From: Pseudomonas sp. GM18
Lineage (GTDB): Bacteria; Pseudomonadota; Gammaproteobacteria; Pseudomonadales; Pseudomonadaceae
NCBI RefSeq assembly: GCF_000282195.1
Contig: NZ_AKJT01000127.1
Span: 82,213-146,212 of the forward strand
Length of the DNA: 64,000 bases
Direction of reading: 5' to 3'
Both the position numbers and the translations under genes were made by a program. The notes under the pieces are model-generated. The model worked only from the letters and a program-made list of their open reading frames with translations, had not been told where the DNA came from and did not search any database. This document shows positions 1 through 7,058 of the stretch, one piece after another (position 1 is the first letter of the stretch; each line of letters begins with the position of its first letter).

Positions 1-120
1 TGGTTTGTCGCCAGCGATCACTGAGCGGACCAGGGCATGCGGAATGACATGGGCACCATCACTCGCTGCAACCATCAGGTGTGGGCGATGGTCGGCCAGG
101 TCGAGAATTTCTGCACTCAT
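1..120 (-). CDS. Hypothetical phage protein (runs off left edge)
   Basis: The start is at 120 on the minus strand, immediately after the TGA of the upstream gene (TGA-ATG junction), and the frame is open to the window edge. The visible N-terminus begins MSAEILDLADHRPH and shows no motif I recognise. It lies in the lysis/late region, as the fourth gene leftwards from the holin. Only 40 codons are visible, so nothing can be said about function. Confidence 0.55.
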   Translation of the reverse strand, partial: MSAEILDLADHRPHLMVAASDGAHVIPHALVRSVIAGDKP

Positions 121-309
121 TCAGCTCACCATGATTGAAGTCTGTGAATGAGCCAGGCCATGCAACAGCGCGACGATCAACCCTTGCGGTAGACCGGCAG
201 CCTTGGCCGTGTCAATCGCCTTGCGCAGGCCTTCGTCCATCTCGTTGATCGCTTCCACGATCTCAGGGCTCAACGGCAATGCGTGATGCAGTCGGGTGAC
301 GTTACTCAT
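121..309 (-). CDS. Small hypothetical phage protein (62 aa)
   Basis: A 62-residue mostly helical protein with a conserved-looking centre (SPEIVEAINEMDEGLRKAI) and a hydrophobic C-terminal half (GLPQGLIVALLHGLAHS). It is too short and not hydrophobic enough to be a clear membrane protein. Its ATG overlaps the TGA of the Acb2-like gene by one base (TGATG), so the two are probably translationally coupled. Function is not recognised. Confidence 0.6.
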   Translation of the reverse strand: MSNVTRLHHALPLSPEIVEAINEMDEGLRKAIDTAKAAGLPQGLIVALLHGLAHSQTSIMVS

Positions 310-539
310 CAGCTGAATGGATCAGCAGGTTTGGCGATCGAGCGCACGAACCACATGAAGCCTTGCTGCAGGTTCGTCTTGGCCAGAGCCAACAGGCGAG
401 GATCAACGCCTTCAATCTGACTGATCTGCTTGAATAGCTCACCCGCGTCAGCTTCAAGCGCCTTGATGGAGTTCATACCGTCAATCTCGGACTGACTCAG
501 GTCGCGGTAACCGGTGATCTTCTTGTGCTGGTTGTCCAT
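309..539 (-). CDS. acb2: Acb2-like anti-CBASS cyclic-nucleotide sponge
   Basis: The 76-residue product starts MDNQHKKITGYRDLS, the N-terminus I recognise from the Acb2 family (T4 Vs.4, Pseudomonas phage PaMx33). Acb2 sequesters the cyclic di- and trinucleotides that activate CBASS effectors. Tyr11 and Lys26, reported as needed for cGAMP binding in PaMx33 Acb2, are both present here at the same numbers. The C-terminal helix (LALAKTNLQQGFMWFVRSIA) matches the family's terminal helix. The protein is about 18 residues shorter than PaMx33 Acb2, with the gap in the middle. I chose the start at 539 because GAGGAAA lies about 6 bases upstream. The frame extends to an ATG at 599, but that stretch is occupied by a 36-bp inverted repeat. 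It is coupled to the downstream 62-aa gene. Assignment is by recognition, not search. Confidence 0.8.
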   Translation of the reverse strand: MDNQHKKITGYRDLSQSEIDGMNSIKALEADAGELFKQISQIEGVDPRLLALAKTNLQQGFMWFVRSIAKPADPFS

Positions 540-560
540 GGTGCTTTCCTCGTCGCATGT

Positions 561-596
561 CGCGACACGATTTGAATATTCGCGAAACGTGTCGCG
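561..596. repeat. 36-bp inverted repeat, copy 1 (upstream of acb2)
   Basis: The arms CGCGACACG (561-569) and CGTGTCGCG (588-596) flank an AT-rich centre. A second element of exactly the same length and about 30/36 identity lies in opposite orientation at 5852-5887. It sits between the holin stop and the Acb2 ribosome binding site, so it could be an operator or an RNA hairpin controlling acb2. Confidence 0.7.
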
Positions 597-598
597 CA

Positions 599-922
599 CT
601 AAATTTCGTCAGCCTTTCTTTCAGCCCAGCGCTTGCCAAGCTGACGGGCCTGCTCAACACCGAGCACGCCAATGAAGCCAGCCGTTGCGAATGACCAGGC
701 AATGCTGAAGCCGAACTCTTTCACCGTCAGGCCTACCACCATAACGATCAGCGCACCCAGTGCCGCCTCGATCAATTGACGCAAAGGCTTCGTCTCTTTG
801 CCGTCGTACTGAATGCGAAGCCATGTCAGGGCGAAGGTCAGCCCCATGGCTAAGCCGTTCTCTCTCAGGGCGGTCAGGACCAACACCCAGAACGATGGGT
901 CTTTTTCTGGCATGTGTGGCAT
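599..922 (-). CDS. Phage holin, lambda family (Phage_holin_3_1 type)
   Basis: The 107-residue product has three predicted membrane segments (about 11-33 with WVLVLTALRENGLAMGLTF, 50-68 with LIEAALGALIVMVVGL, and 72-90 with SIAWSFATAGFIGVLG) and a charged C-terminus (GKRWAERKADEI), as expected of lambda-type holins. Holins form the inner-membrane hole that times lysis. A good ribosome site (GGGGAGGA) precedes the ATG at 922. It is the first gene after the terminator at 951-982, where late transcription would need antitermination. The endolysin is not visible and presumably lies further left. Confidence 0.8.
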   Translation of the reverse strand: MPHMPEKDPSFWVLVLTALRENGLAMGLTFALTWLRIQYDGKETKPLRQLIEAALGALIVMVVGLTVKEFGFSIAWSFATAGFIGVLGVEQARQLGKRWAERKADEI

Positions 923-950
923 CTCAGGTTCCTCCCCGATCAGGGAGCTA

Positions 951-982
951 TAAACGAAAAAGCCCCAGCTAATGCTGAGGCC
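951..982 (-). terminator. Rho-independent terminator ahead of the holin (tR'-like)
   Basis: On the minus strand GCCTCAGC and GCTGGGGC form an 8-bp stem (one U-G pair) around ATTA, followed by TTTTTCGTTT. It stands between the early leftward operon and the lysis genes, the position of the terminator that lambda Q overrides. Confidence 0.7.
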
Positions 983-1153
983 TTGGATAGGTGCGCAGTC
1001 TGTCCCGCTGTCTGTCTGAAACGAAAAAACCGTTCTCTAGGGCTGGGCTCAATCTATGGTCAGGCATATCCCCGTGCAATGACGCGATAGAGCACTAAGC
1101 TCCTATCGGATCAAAATGAACGCGCATCCGACCACCTTTAAGAGTAAACGCCC

Positions 1154-1408
1154 ATGACTTTTTTATGCAGCCAATGTAAGGAAAGAACCGCCATTCTTGT
1201 TCACAAGAAAGATCTCGCCGCAATAATTGAACAGAAAGAACAAGGGGGTAAACAAACGGCATCACTTGTGGCTGAGGCAGCAGCGGCAGCAGCAATCATC
1301 GCCGCAGCGGCGCAGTGGGTAAAAATAGCTATCGATGTTATGAAGGACAGATCAACTCAGGCGCTCTATTGCCCAAAATGCGGTCACGTCGAAAAGGCGC
1401 CGATATAA
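1154..1408 (+). CDS. Zinc-ribbon hypothetical protein on the opposite strand
   Basis: The 84-residue product has an N-terminal CSQC and a C-terminal CPKC, a split zinc ribbon, separated by an alanine-rich hydrophobic stretch (about 40-60, AEAAAAAAIIAAAAQWVKIAI) that could be a membrane helix. It is transcribed against the surrounding phage genes and has its own terminator at 1418-1444, so it looks like a moron. The ribosome site is weak (AAGAG). Function unknown. Confidence 0.6.
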   Translation: MTFLCSQCKERTAILVHKKDLAAIIEQKEQGGKQTASLVAEAAAAAAIIAAAAQWVKIAIDVMKDRSTQALYCPKCGHVEKAPI

Positions 1409-1417
1409 GCCGAAAAA

Positions 1418-1444
1418 AAAGCCCGACTCAGTGGCCGGGCTTTT
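1418..1444. terminator. Bidirectional terminator
   Basis: AAGCCCG and CGGGCTT form a stem with a 10-base loop. T-rich tails exist on both strands (TTTTCAAT rightwards, eight Ts leftwards). It can end the 1154-1408 gene and also the leftward early operon. Confidence 0.75.
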
Positions 1445-1517
1445 CAATCTGAGTGCGTGTTGCGTAAATTGCGCACCATGGGAAAAGTACGCGCAAATCC
1501 CCGTCATGTCAATATGT

Positions 1518-2195
1518 TTATGCCGCCACCTCATCATTTTCCGCGTGTATAACCTGCCATACCGGCTGCTGTGCCTGAATATCCACTTCTGCGATCACTT
1601 TTTTCAGGGATTCCCACAGGTCCAGCCAATCACGCGTCCAGTTCTTCGGATCAATCGTCACGCCGAAGAAGGCCTTCATCTCGGCGGCCACCCGGGCCGG
1701 CCCCCACTCTGCCGCCCCTACCACCTCCCCCTTGTACGATTGCAGGGCCAGGGTCACTAGGTACTGGGCCTTCACGCGCTTGGCTGAAGTAAGGTCTGGC
1801 AACTGCGCCTTGGCGGTGATCAGCAGTACCGCATTCATTACGTGGCGCATGGTCATTGCCGGGTGATAGAGGTAGTGCCCGAACTGCTGCACCTGAAACG
1901 GAAGCGTGTCGATCGCGCGCAAGACCTTGCCGATGGTGGCCAGGTGCGCGGCGCGTGCGGTGGATCGACCTACCGGCGTGCGGCGCGTCTCGCTGATGCT
2001 GATCTTTTGCCGAACGATCTGGATGCGCTCTTCCTTGTCCTCGCCCAGTGCGGCAAACACGGCCTCGTGACGGCGCATCCGGTTGCCGGTCTTCACCGGC
2101 GCCGATTCAGCCTTGTCGATCGCCACAGCACTGATCGACGCGTTCGATTCGTGTTGCGACTCAGTCCATACCTGTCTTGCGTTGATCAGCTTCAT
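1518..2195 (-). CDS. Phage protein in the Q position (candidate antiterminator)
   Basis: The 225-residue protein shows no motif I can name. It is basic in the centre (KEERIQIVRQKISISETRRTP) with helical segments, and the C-terminal third contains AEWGPARVAAEMKAFFGVTIDPKNW. The order NinG, then this gene, then terminators, then holin matches the place of lambda Q, so a late antiterminator role is an inference from position only. Its start overlaps the NinG stop by 4 bases (ATGA). Confidence 0.6.
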   Translation of the reverse strand: MKLINARQVWTESQHESNASISAVAIDKAESAPVKTGNRMRRHEAVFAALGEDKEERIQIVRQKISISETRRTPVGRSTARAAHLATIGKVLRAIDTLPFQVQQFGHYLYHPAMTMRHVMNAVLLITAKAQLPDLTSAKRVKAQYLVTLALQSYKGEVVGAAEWGPARVAAEMKAFFGVTIDPKNWTRDWLDLWESLKKVIAEVDIQAQQPVWQVIHAENDEVAA

Positions 2196-2776
2196 GCTGC
2201 TTCCCTCTTCAATTCTCTGGTCTTTGCCCGATATTCGGCCTTGATGGTTTTCAGTTCTTCGATGGTGTAGCGCTTAGGCTCATGCGGCCCTTCGAGCCAG
2301 TCCACCTTGTCGGCGCCGATGCGTTTCACCAGCTCAATGCGGTAGTTCACGATGTCACCGGATTTGTGGTTGTTGCACGGCGCGCACTGCTTCCAAACAT
2401 TGAGCGACTCGAAACGCAGCTCAGGGTTCGCTCCCACAGTGCGGTAGTGCCCGGCGTGGTATTGGCCTTCGTGGTGACGGCCGCAGCTCACGCAAGGCAG
2501 CGCGGCGTCACGCAGGCGAATCCACTCGTTGAATACAACCTGCGTTTCCCGCATGTGATCGGCCCGGCTCTTGAGCTTCTCTTTGCGGGCCTTGATCTCT
2601 TTGCGCTCGATCTGGGCCAGTGACTTGCGAGCCTTCTCCTGGTTCACGTCCTTGATGGCCAGGCCGCAGGTCCAGCTGCACACCTTTTGCGCCGTGGAGA
2701 ATGACGGTTTGAAGCTCACACCGCAGGCCGGGTTCTTGCACTTCTTCGCCTTTGCTTCCTTGAGGGCAACTCTCAT
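2192..2776 (-). CDS. ninG: NinG/Rap recombination protein
   Basis: The 194-residue product matches the lambda NinG (Rap) family, Holliday-junction and D-loop endonucleases of about 200 residues that act with phage recombinases. Visible are an N-terminal zinc-binding pair of cysteine clusters (CKNPAC at 13-18, CSWTC at 33-37), a long basic helical linker, and the HNH-like half CVSCGRHHEGQYHAGHYR ... CAPCNNHKSGD (about 94-142). It overlaps both neighbours by 4 bases within the leftward early operon. Confidence 0.9.
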   Translation of the reverse strand: MRVALKEAKAKKCKNPACGVSFKPSFSTAQKVCSWTCGLAIKDVNQEKARKSLAQIERKEIKARKEKLKSRADHMRETQVVFNEWIRLRDAALPCVSCGRHHEGQYHAGHYRTVGANPELRFESLNVWKQCAPCNNHKSGDIVNYRIELVKRIGADKVDWLEGPHEPKRYTIEELKTIKAEYRAKTRELKREAA

Positions 2777-3360
2777 GCGTAACTCCCCAACTGATCGGCA
2801 GCAGAAAGCGCGTCAGCTTCATTCTCAAAGTGCGCAGACAACACCAACCGCCAGCAGGCGTTGAAGACGTCGCGGTAAAGTGGCTCGAAAGCGGTGTCAT
2901 CCATGTTTGCCCAACTGATCGACTTGGCCTCTTTGCGGATTCCCTCAGGCGTGTGCACTAGGTGGAAATGGCCAGCCTCAATCGTCACCCACTCACGGAA
3001 AGCTTCGCGGCTCTTGTCTACCGCAGGGAAACGCTCAGCGCGCGCCAACTCAAGGCCGGTGATGTAAGCCGCAACCGCGTGCGAGAGCTGCCCCGGCTTT
3101 CCGCTTTGCGCCTCGAAGAACTTGGCCAGCCCTCGAATGCCGCGCATCTCCTGGCGCGGGATCAGTCCGCCGACCGGCTCCCAGTATTCCCATGCCAGAT
3201 CGAGCATCGAGAAAAACTTGCCGTGAAACTTGCCGTTGCGCATGCGTGTGAACTTGCCGTGAATGATCTGGCCAGCCTTCCACTTCTGGACGGTTTCACG
3301 GTCGGCCTCGGTGGCCGGCACCAGGCCTTGGGCGGTGCGGATAAGAGCGAGCTCAGCCAT
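2773..3360 (-). CDS. DUF1367 family phage protein
   Basis: The 195-residue product begins MAELALIRTAQGLVPATEADRE, typical of DUF1367 (the lambdoid family usually next to NinG). The central segment GKFHGKFFSMLDLAWEYWEP is the family's most conserved part. Biochemical function is not known; the position between replication and NinG genes suggests a DNA metabolism role. It overlaps the downstream NinG gene by 4 bases and the upstream gene by 8. Confidence 0.85.
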   Translation of the reverse strand: MAELALIRTAQGLVPATEADRETVQKWKAGQIIHGKFTRMRNGKFHGKFFSMLDLAWEYWEPVGGLIPRQEMRGIRGLAKFFEAQSGKPGQLSHAVAAYITGLELARAERFPAVDKSREAFREWVTIEAGHFHLVHTPEGIRKEAKSISWANMDDTAFEPLYRDVFNACWRLVLSAHFENEADALSAADQLGSYA

Positions 3361-4153
3361 GTGATGCTCTCCCCGATTCCAGATCTTCCACCTGTTTCAG
3401 CAGCAGAGCCCGGCGATCAGCCAGCTCATTGGCCGCTTCGATCCGCATTTCATCCTTCCTTTCGGCAGTCGCCGCTCGCATTTCCAGCATCGACGCCTTC
3501 ACCGCCTGGAGCTTTTCGCGTACCGCCGGTGTCGGCCGAACCACGTCACCGGTAATCAAACCCGCGAGGGCGCGGCCGTCGTCAGTGACCGGCGCCACGC
3601 TCAGGTCCGCCAGATACAACCGTCCGCGCTCTTGTGGGATGCGCTGCATCTGTACGGCCTTGGTGATCGCCGCGGTGCGCCGGTTTGCGTCGAAGCCCAC
3701 AGAGACGTGCCAGTTCACCGGTTTCGCGTCGTCCCGGGCCTGGGCGATTAGCCGCTCGTAAGCGCTGATGAACGCCATACGGGCACCGACCTTGTCGCCG
3801 GCGTCGAGGACAGGTTTCGCTGCAGCCAAGGCGAGCTGGATCTCGTCGGTCAGCACCACGGTTTCGAACTCGTCGTTCGTGGTCATGGCGATCGCCCAGG
3901 CTTCGTCCTTGCCCGGGCGGCCGTCGGAGGACTGAACGCGCTGCAGAATGTCAGCCATCGACAGCCGGCCTTTCACCTCAAGCCGGCAAGCCTTCAACGC
4001 GGCGCGGACAACCGGAACCTGATAGGCGCACAAATCCTCAGCCATGATCGCCGCGGTGCCGGGATTCATTTCCTGCCCCATGGCCTCTGCCGTGGCGATA
4101 ATTGCGGAGGCCAGGCCAGCGACCTGGGCGTCGTTCATTTCAGAGGTATTCAT
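3353..4153 (-). CDS. Candidate phage replication protein P-like (helicase loader)
   Basis: The 266-residue product lies directly downstream of the O-like initiator, where lambdoid phages encode P or a helicase loader. Its first 100 residues are helical, with ALKACRLEVKGRLSMADILQRVQS resembling the N-terminal loader/inhibitor fold of phage helicase-loading proteins. I see no Walker motif, so it is not a DnaC-type ATPase. The C-terminus is a coiled-coil-like basic tail (EKLQAVKASMLEMRAATAER). It starts at ATG 4153 with GGGAGA upstream and overlaps the O-like gene by 14 bases. Assignment is mainly positional. Confidence 0.55.
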   Translation of the reverse strand: MNTSEMNDAQVAGLASAIIATAEAMGQEMNPGTAAIMAEDLCAYQVPVVRAALKACRLEVKGRLSMADILQRVQSSDGRPGKDEAWAIAMTTNDEFETVVLTDEIQLALAAAKPVLDAGDKVGARMAFISAYERLIAQARDDAKPVNWHVSVGFDANRRTAAITKAVQMQRIPQERGRLYLADLSVAPVTDDGRALAGLITGDVVRPTPAVREKLQAVKASMLEMRAATAERKDEMRIEAANELADRRALLLKQVEDLESGRASHG

Positions 4154-5120
4154 TGCGTTCTCCCGCCTGGCGCTTAGCCAAAACCATTTGCGCGGCCTGC
4201 TCTGCTGCAGAGACGTTTGCCTCGGTACGCTCCATCTGGCGGGCGGTTGTGCCGTTGATGCGCTGACCGGTCACCCACTGGGTGTGGTAACTCTCGGCGT
4301 TGGCCAGCAGTTCGTTGAGGCTGTGGCACTTACGCAGCACGGCGGCATCGCTGGTCTTCAGGAAGTGCGCGGCGACGTGGTGGGCGACATCAGCACCAAG
4401 GCGGCTGACGAGCTGCCCGAGCTGACCACCGACCTTGGCGTTCCACACCGGCCAAGCGCCGTAACGCTTGCGGTAAGCCATGGCGTAGTTCGCCCAGGTT
4501 TTGAACGTCTTGCAGGTATGGTCCTTGGGGCCCGGCATGTCAGCGGGGATTTCAACCCGTGGCGCTTCGGTTCGATCAACCACCAGTACCAGACCGCCGG
4601 ACCGGGGCGGCTTGTCCGTCCCGTCCTGCAATTCCTGATTCCTGGTTACCTGATTGGTACCCTGATTATTGGTACCCTGATTTGTCGGAGATTTTTCCGA
4701 CCCTGGCTCGGATTTTTTTCCGACCTTGCTCGGAGATTTATCCGAGGTAGATCGGATTTTTTTCCGACCATCGAGCGCATCAGAGGTCGGATATTTTTCC
4801 GACCCATCCAATTTACGATTCCACTCTTTTGCTTTCTCGGTCAGGCGGATCAAGGTGATGCTCGACGTGCTGGAGAGCTCAATCAAACCTGCGTCTCGCA
4901 GGGCTTTCAGCAGGCGGTAAGCAGTGTCCGGCTTATCGGTCAACAGCGGCAGCTCATCAATGATTTTGCTCTTGCTCAGCGCGAAATAGATCCCTGTGTC
5001 CGTCTTGATTGGATTGGCCCAGCTCGGGCTCTCATAGACGAAGGCAAACAACAGGGCCTGCTGAGAATTCAGCCCCCACTCAAGCGCCTTCACCTGGTTG
5101 ATCGTGACGGTGTATTGCAT
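4140..5120 (-). CDS. Phage replication initiator (lambda O-like)
   Basis: The 326-residue product has a winged-helix N-terminal region (MQYTVTINQVKALEWGLNSQ ... KPDTAYRLLKALRDAGLIEL, about 1-85), a low-complexity linker rich in K, S, T, N and P (about 100-180), and a C-terminal helical domain (KTWANYAMAYRKRYGAWPVW onwards). Initiator plus linker plus loader-binding domain is the lambda O layout. The linker DNA carries five iterons at 4684-4804, as the lambda origin lies within O. I chose ATG 5120, one base after the Rha stop (coupled); an upstream TTG at 5153 is less likely. Confidence 0.75.
   Translation of the reverse strand: MQYTVTINQVKALEWGLNSQQALLFAFVYESPSWANPIKTDTGIYFALSKSKIIDELPLLTDKPDTAYRLLKALRDAGLIELSSTSSITLIRLTEKAKEWNRKLDGSEKYPTSDALDGRKKIRSTSDKSPSKVGKKSEPGSEKSPTNQGTNNQGTNQVTRNQELQDGTDKPPRSGGLVLVVDRTEAPRVEIPADMPGPKDHTCKTFKTWANYAMAYRKRYGAWPVWNAKVGGQLGQLVSRLGADVAHHVAAHFLKTSDAAVLRKCHSLNELLANAESYHTQWVTGQRINGTTARQMERTEANVSAAEQAAQMVLAKRQAGERNEYL
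4684..4804. other. Putative phage replication origin: five iterons inside the O-like gene
   Basis: Five near-identical palindromic units of the form TCGGA-T-rich-TCCGAcc start at 4684, 4707, 4729, 4751 and 4786, a spacing of 23, 22, 22 and 35 bases. That is about two helical turns for the first four. Just left of them (4640-4683) are AT-richer direct repeats of GGTACCCTGATT. Iterons plus an AT-rich block inside the initiator gene is the lambda ori arrangement. Confidence 0.75.
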
Positions 5121-5121
5121 G

Positions 5122-5928
5122 TCAGGCTTTCCCGACCAATGAAGCCAGTTCAAGGAAACGATCGACGTACCAGTGAGGTTGCGTCTCGCGGGGGGATTGG
5201 GGGTTGGTGAGGTTCTTACCGTAAGTCATGCCCTTGTCGGTCACGCACCAGAAGTCGACCATCACCTGCTTGGAGTTCTTGCGCTGGAGCTGCTTGAGGA
5301 AACCTTTTGCGGCCAGCGCACGGTTGAAGGCTGCTGCGGTACTGGCGATGCCATGATCCTTGATCAGCGCGGTAACGGCCTTGGTCGGCATGGAACTGCC
5401 GCCGGTGGCATCTGGTGCGGCATCGATGGCATATCCTGGGAGGAACTGTGCGTCGAGGCCATTATTTGCGGCGATCTTGGCCAGCATCAGCACCTGGCTG
5501 GATGGCGCCGGCTTCAGGAGACGTGTGAAGCACTCAAGGATCGCCAGTTCACCGACGACCTTGGTTCCATTCGCAATTACTGCCTGGCGAGCGCCGCCCT
5601 GCTGCTCAAGTTCGCGCCAGCGGCGAATCACCTTGAGGCGCATCGCAGCGCTGTAGCCGGTCAACAAGCAGTCGGTGTGATCGCGGTCGAGCAAGTACTG
5701 GACTTGCTCCCGGTTGCGACCATCCAGATAGATGTCCTCAAAACTGAGTACATCTACTTTCAGGTCTTTAAGCATTGTCACAATGTCGCGCTTCACGTTG
5801 TCGTGGCGCTTGCCGGTGACATTTGCGATTTCGCGAGAGGACATAGTGGTGCGCGACACGTTTTGCGAATTATGAAAACGTGTCGCGACATGGTTCGGGG
5901 TATTGCTTGAATTGGGCTGGCTCTGCAT
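5122..5928 (-). CDS. rha: Rha family phage regulatory protein
   Basis: The 268-residue product contains the Rha domain (about 29-110: MSSREIANVTGKRHDNVKRD ... LLTGYSAAMRLKVIRRWREL), a DNA-binding-like module found in lambdoid phages and reported for phi80/P22 Rha as interfering with growth without IHF. A C-terminal winged-helix-like domain follows (about 175-250). I prefer ATG 5928 (GAGG 6 bases upstream) over GTG 5940. Its codons 14-25 are written by the second copy of the 36-bp inverted repeat. It is coupled to the downstream O-like gene. Confidence 0.8.
   Translation of the reverse strand: MQSQPNSSNTPNHVATRFHNSQNVSRTTMSSREIANVTGKRHDNVKRDIVTMLKDLKVDVLSFEDIYLDGRNREQVQYLLDRDHTDCLLTGYSAAMRLKVIRRWRELEQQGGARQAVIANGTKVVGELAILECFTRLLKPAPSSQVLMLAKIAANNGLDAQFLPGYAIDAAPDATGGSSMPTKAVTALIKDHGIASTAAAFNRALAAKGFLKQLQRKNSKQVMVDFWCVTDKGMTYGKNLTNPQSPRETQPHWYVDRFLELASLVGKA
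5852..5887. repeat. 36-bp inverted repeat, copy 2 (inside rha 5' end)
   Basis: Perfect 13-base arms CGCGACACGTTTT (5852-5864) and AAAACGTGTCGCG (5875-5887) surround a 10-base centre. Reverse-complemented it matches the element at 561-596 at about 30 of 36 positions, with identical outer 9-mers. It overlaps coding sequence upstream of the conserved Rha domain start, so it may act as an operator, a protein-binding site or an mRNA hairpin. Confidence 0.75.
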
Positions 5929-5956
5929 AATCGGCCTCACAAAGTGTTATCGAATC

Positions 5957-5986
5957 AGCCGACCTCGTACGTCGGCTTTTTTGTGT
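5957..5986 (+). terminator. Rho-independent terminator, rightward, without an obvious gene
   Basis: GCCGACC and CGTCGGC form a stem around a short loop, followed by TTTTTTGTGT on the plus strand. No plus-strand gene precedes it. It would stop rightward transcription between the CII-type gene and rha; it may be a boundary against antisense transcription. Confidence 0.55.
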
Positions 5987-5993
5987 CTGAAAT

Positions 5994-6416
5994 TCAGGCG
6001 ACCTTTACCGACGCATCCATCACGTCCAGGCTCTGGCGAACATGGTTGATTTCTTGGCGGATCAGGGACTTCTCGAAAGTGCTGACATGGTTATCGTCGA
6101 GCGCTTGGTGAACAGCGATGGTCAGATCGGCCACTTCCTTACCGACACTGATCAGGGATTTAGTAAGCGCTTGGGGCTGGGGAGCGGACTTAGCGACCAA
6201 GTCGAAACCGAATTCATTCGCCAGCGCCACTAATGGGCGCATGTCGCCGGTGTGCAGCAAGATCCCGAACAAATGCTCCACGGTCAGGTGGTGAGCATCG
6301 TTGTCCGGGTTGGCGCGCTGAAGCAGACCGACGTGCGGAATGCCCATTTTTGTTGCCAGCGCTTTTGCCTCGTTATCCAGAACAGCGCTCTGGCAGGCCC
6401 GCAGAAAATCTTCCAT
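5994..6416 (-). CDS. Phage regulatory CII-type protein (Phage_CP76 family)
   Basis: The 140-residue product matches the CP76/regulatory CII family (MEDFLRACQSAVLDNEAKAL ... LTVEHLFGILLHTGDMRPLVALANEFGFDLV), helical activators occupying the cII position downstream of cro in many phages. The start at 6416 has GAGG 8 bases upstream and fits the family N-terminus; the open frame extends 15 codons further without support. By analogy it would activate lysogeny promoters; that is inference. Confidence 0.8.
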   Translation of the reverse strand: MEDFLRACQSAVLDNEAKALATKMGIPHVGLLQRANPDNDAHHLTVEHLFGILLHTGDMRPLVALANEFGFDLVAKSAPQPQALTKSLISVGKEVADLTIAVHQALDDNHVSTFEKSLIRQEINHVRQSLDVMDASVKVA

Positions 6417-6603
6417 TCGTAAAACCTCGGTACTGTTTCCGTGGTGGCGATACGCCAACAAGTCGATAATTCGTTCATCAACTGATCAGGGATGAATCCA
6501 TGACCGCCTTTTCTTCCAGTCCCGAACCAGGGACCGGCGCCAATCTTGAAATGCGTTACCGGCCTGCCCTTCTATCCCGGCAGTCCCTAATTAGGGCGGT
6601 GAA

Positions 6604-6798
6604 TCAACGCTTGGGGGTGAAGGCGACCACGTTGTTGCTATCGGGCGGGACACCGTCGCAGATCGCTTTCTTGAGTCCTGGTATGGCCAGTCGCAAAAGC
6701 TCAGTGGCCAAGGCGTCCGGGGTGATTCCGATCTCCGACGCCCATCGCGCCAGTTCTTCTGTTGCGCCCTTCCTGAGTTCAACTACTGCACTGGGCAT
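6604..6798 (-). CDS. Small helical phage protein (64 aa)
   Basis: The product MPSAVVELRKGATEELARWA... is a short helical protein with a region (GITPDALATELLRLAIPGLK) reminiscent of a ribbon-helix-helix C-terminus, but not enough to assign. GGGGGA lies 4 bases before the ATG. It lies between the Arc-like gene and the CII-type gene in the same leftward operon. Confidence 0.55.
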   Translation of the reverse strand: MPSAVVELRKGATEELARWASEIGITPDALATELLRLAIPGLKKAICDGVPPDSNNVVAFTPKR

Positions 6799-6819
6799 GA
6801 GTCCCCCTTTTCGGCCTTG

Positions 6820-7023
6820 TCAGGCGCGTCTTTTCTCCAGTTCAAACGGCAGCTCTCCGAGCGTCCGCCTGACCTCAAGCGCGGCCTCGATGATTTCTCG
6901 GCTAAGCACGCTGTGTTGCAGCTTCATGTCGCGGGCTACGTCCTTCAGCTCCTGGAAGACTTCGTCATCGAGGCGCACCTTCACTTGGTGCTCGTGCCGA
7001 TGCGTTTTATCGTCGTAGGCCAT
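6820..7023 (-). CDS. Arc-like ribbon-helix-helix DNA-binding protein
   Basis: The 67-residue product shows the RHH pattern: basic N-terminus, beta strand HQVKVRLDDEVF, then helices QELKDVARDMKL and HSVLSREIIEAALEVRRTL. It probably binds DNA as a dimer and regulates early phage genes. It is the second gene after cro leftwards. The ribosome site GGAAGTG precedes the ATG. Confidence 0.75.
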   Translation of the reverse strand: MAYDDKTHRHEHQVKVRLDDEVFQELKDVARDMKLQHSVLSREIIEAALEVRRTLGELPFELEKRRA

Positions 7024-7058
7024 AGGTTCACTTCCGCTTTCGGTGTGACTGGACTGGG

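Noticed and set aside
4684..4804. CRISPR-like spacing of repeats
   Set aside because: Repeats are 18-19 bp palindromes with 3-5 bp gaps inside a coding frame; this is an iteron array, not a CRISPR.
4044..5210. 388-codon plus-strand open frame
   Set aside because: It is antisense to the O-like and P-like genes, has no ribosome site or family resemblance, and its length is explained by GC-rich third-position bias.
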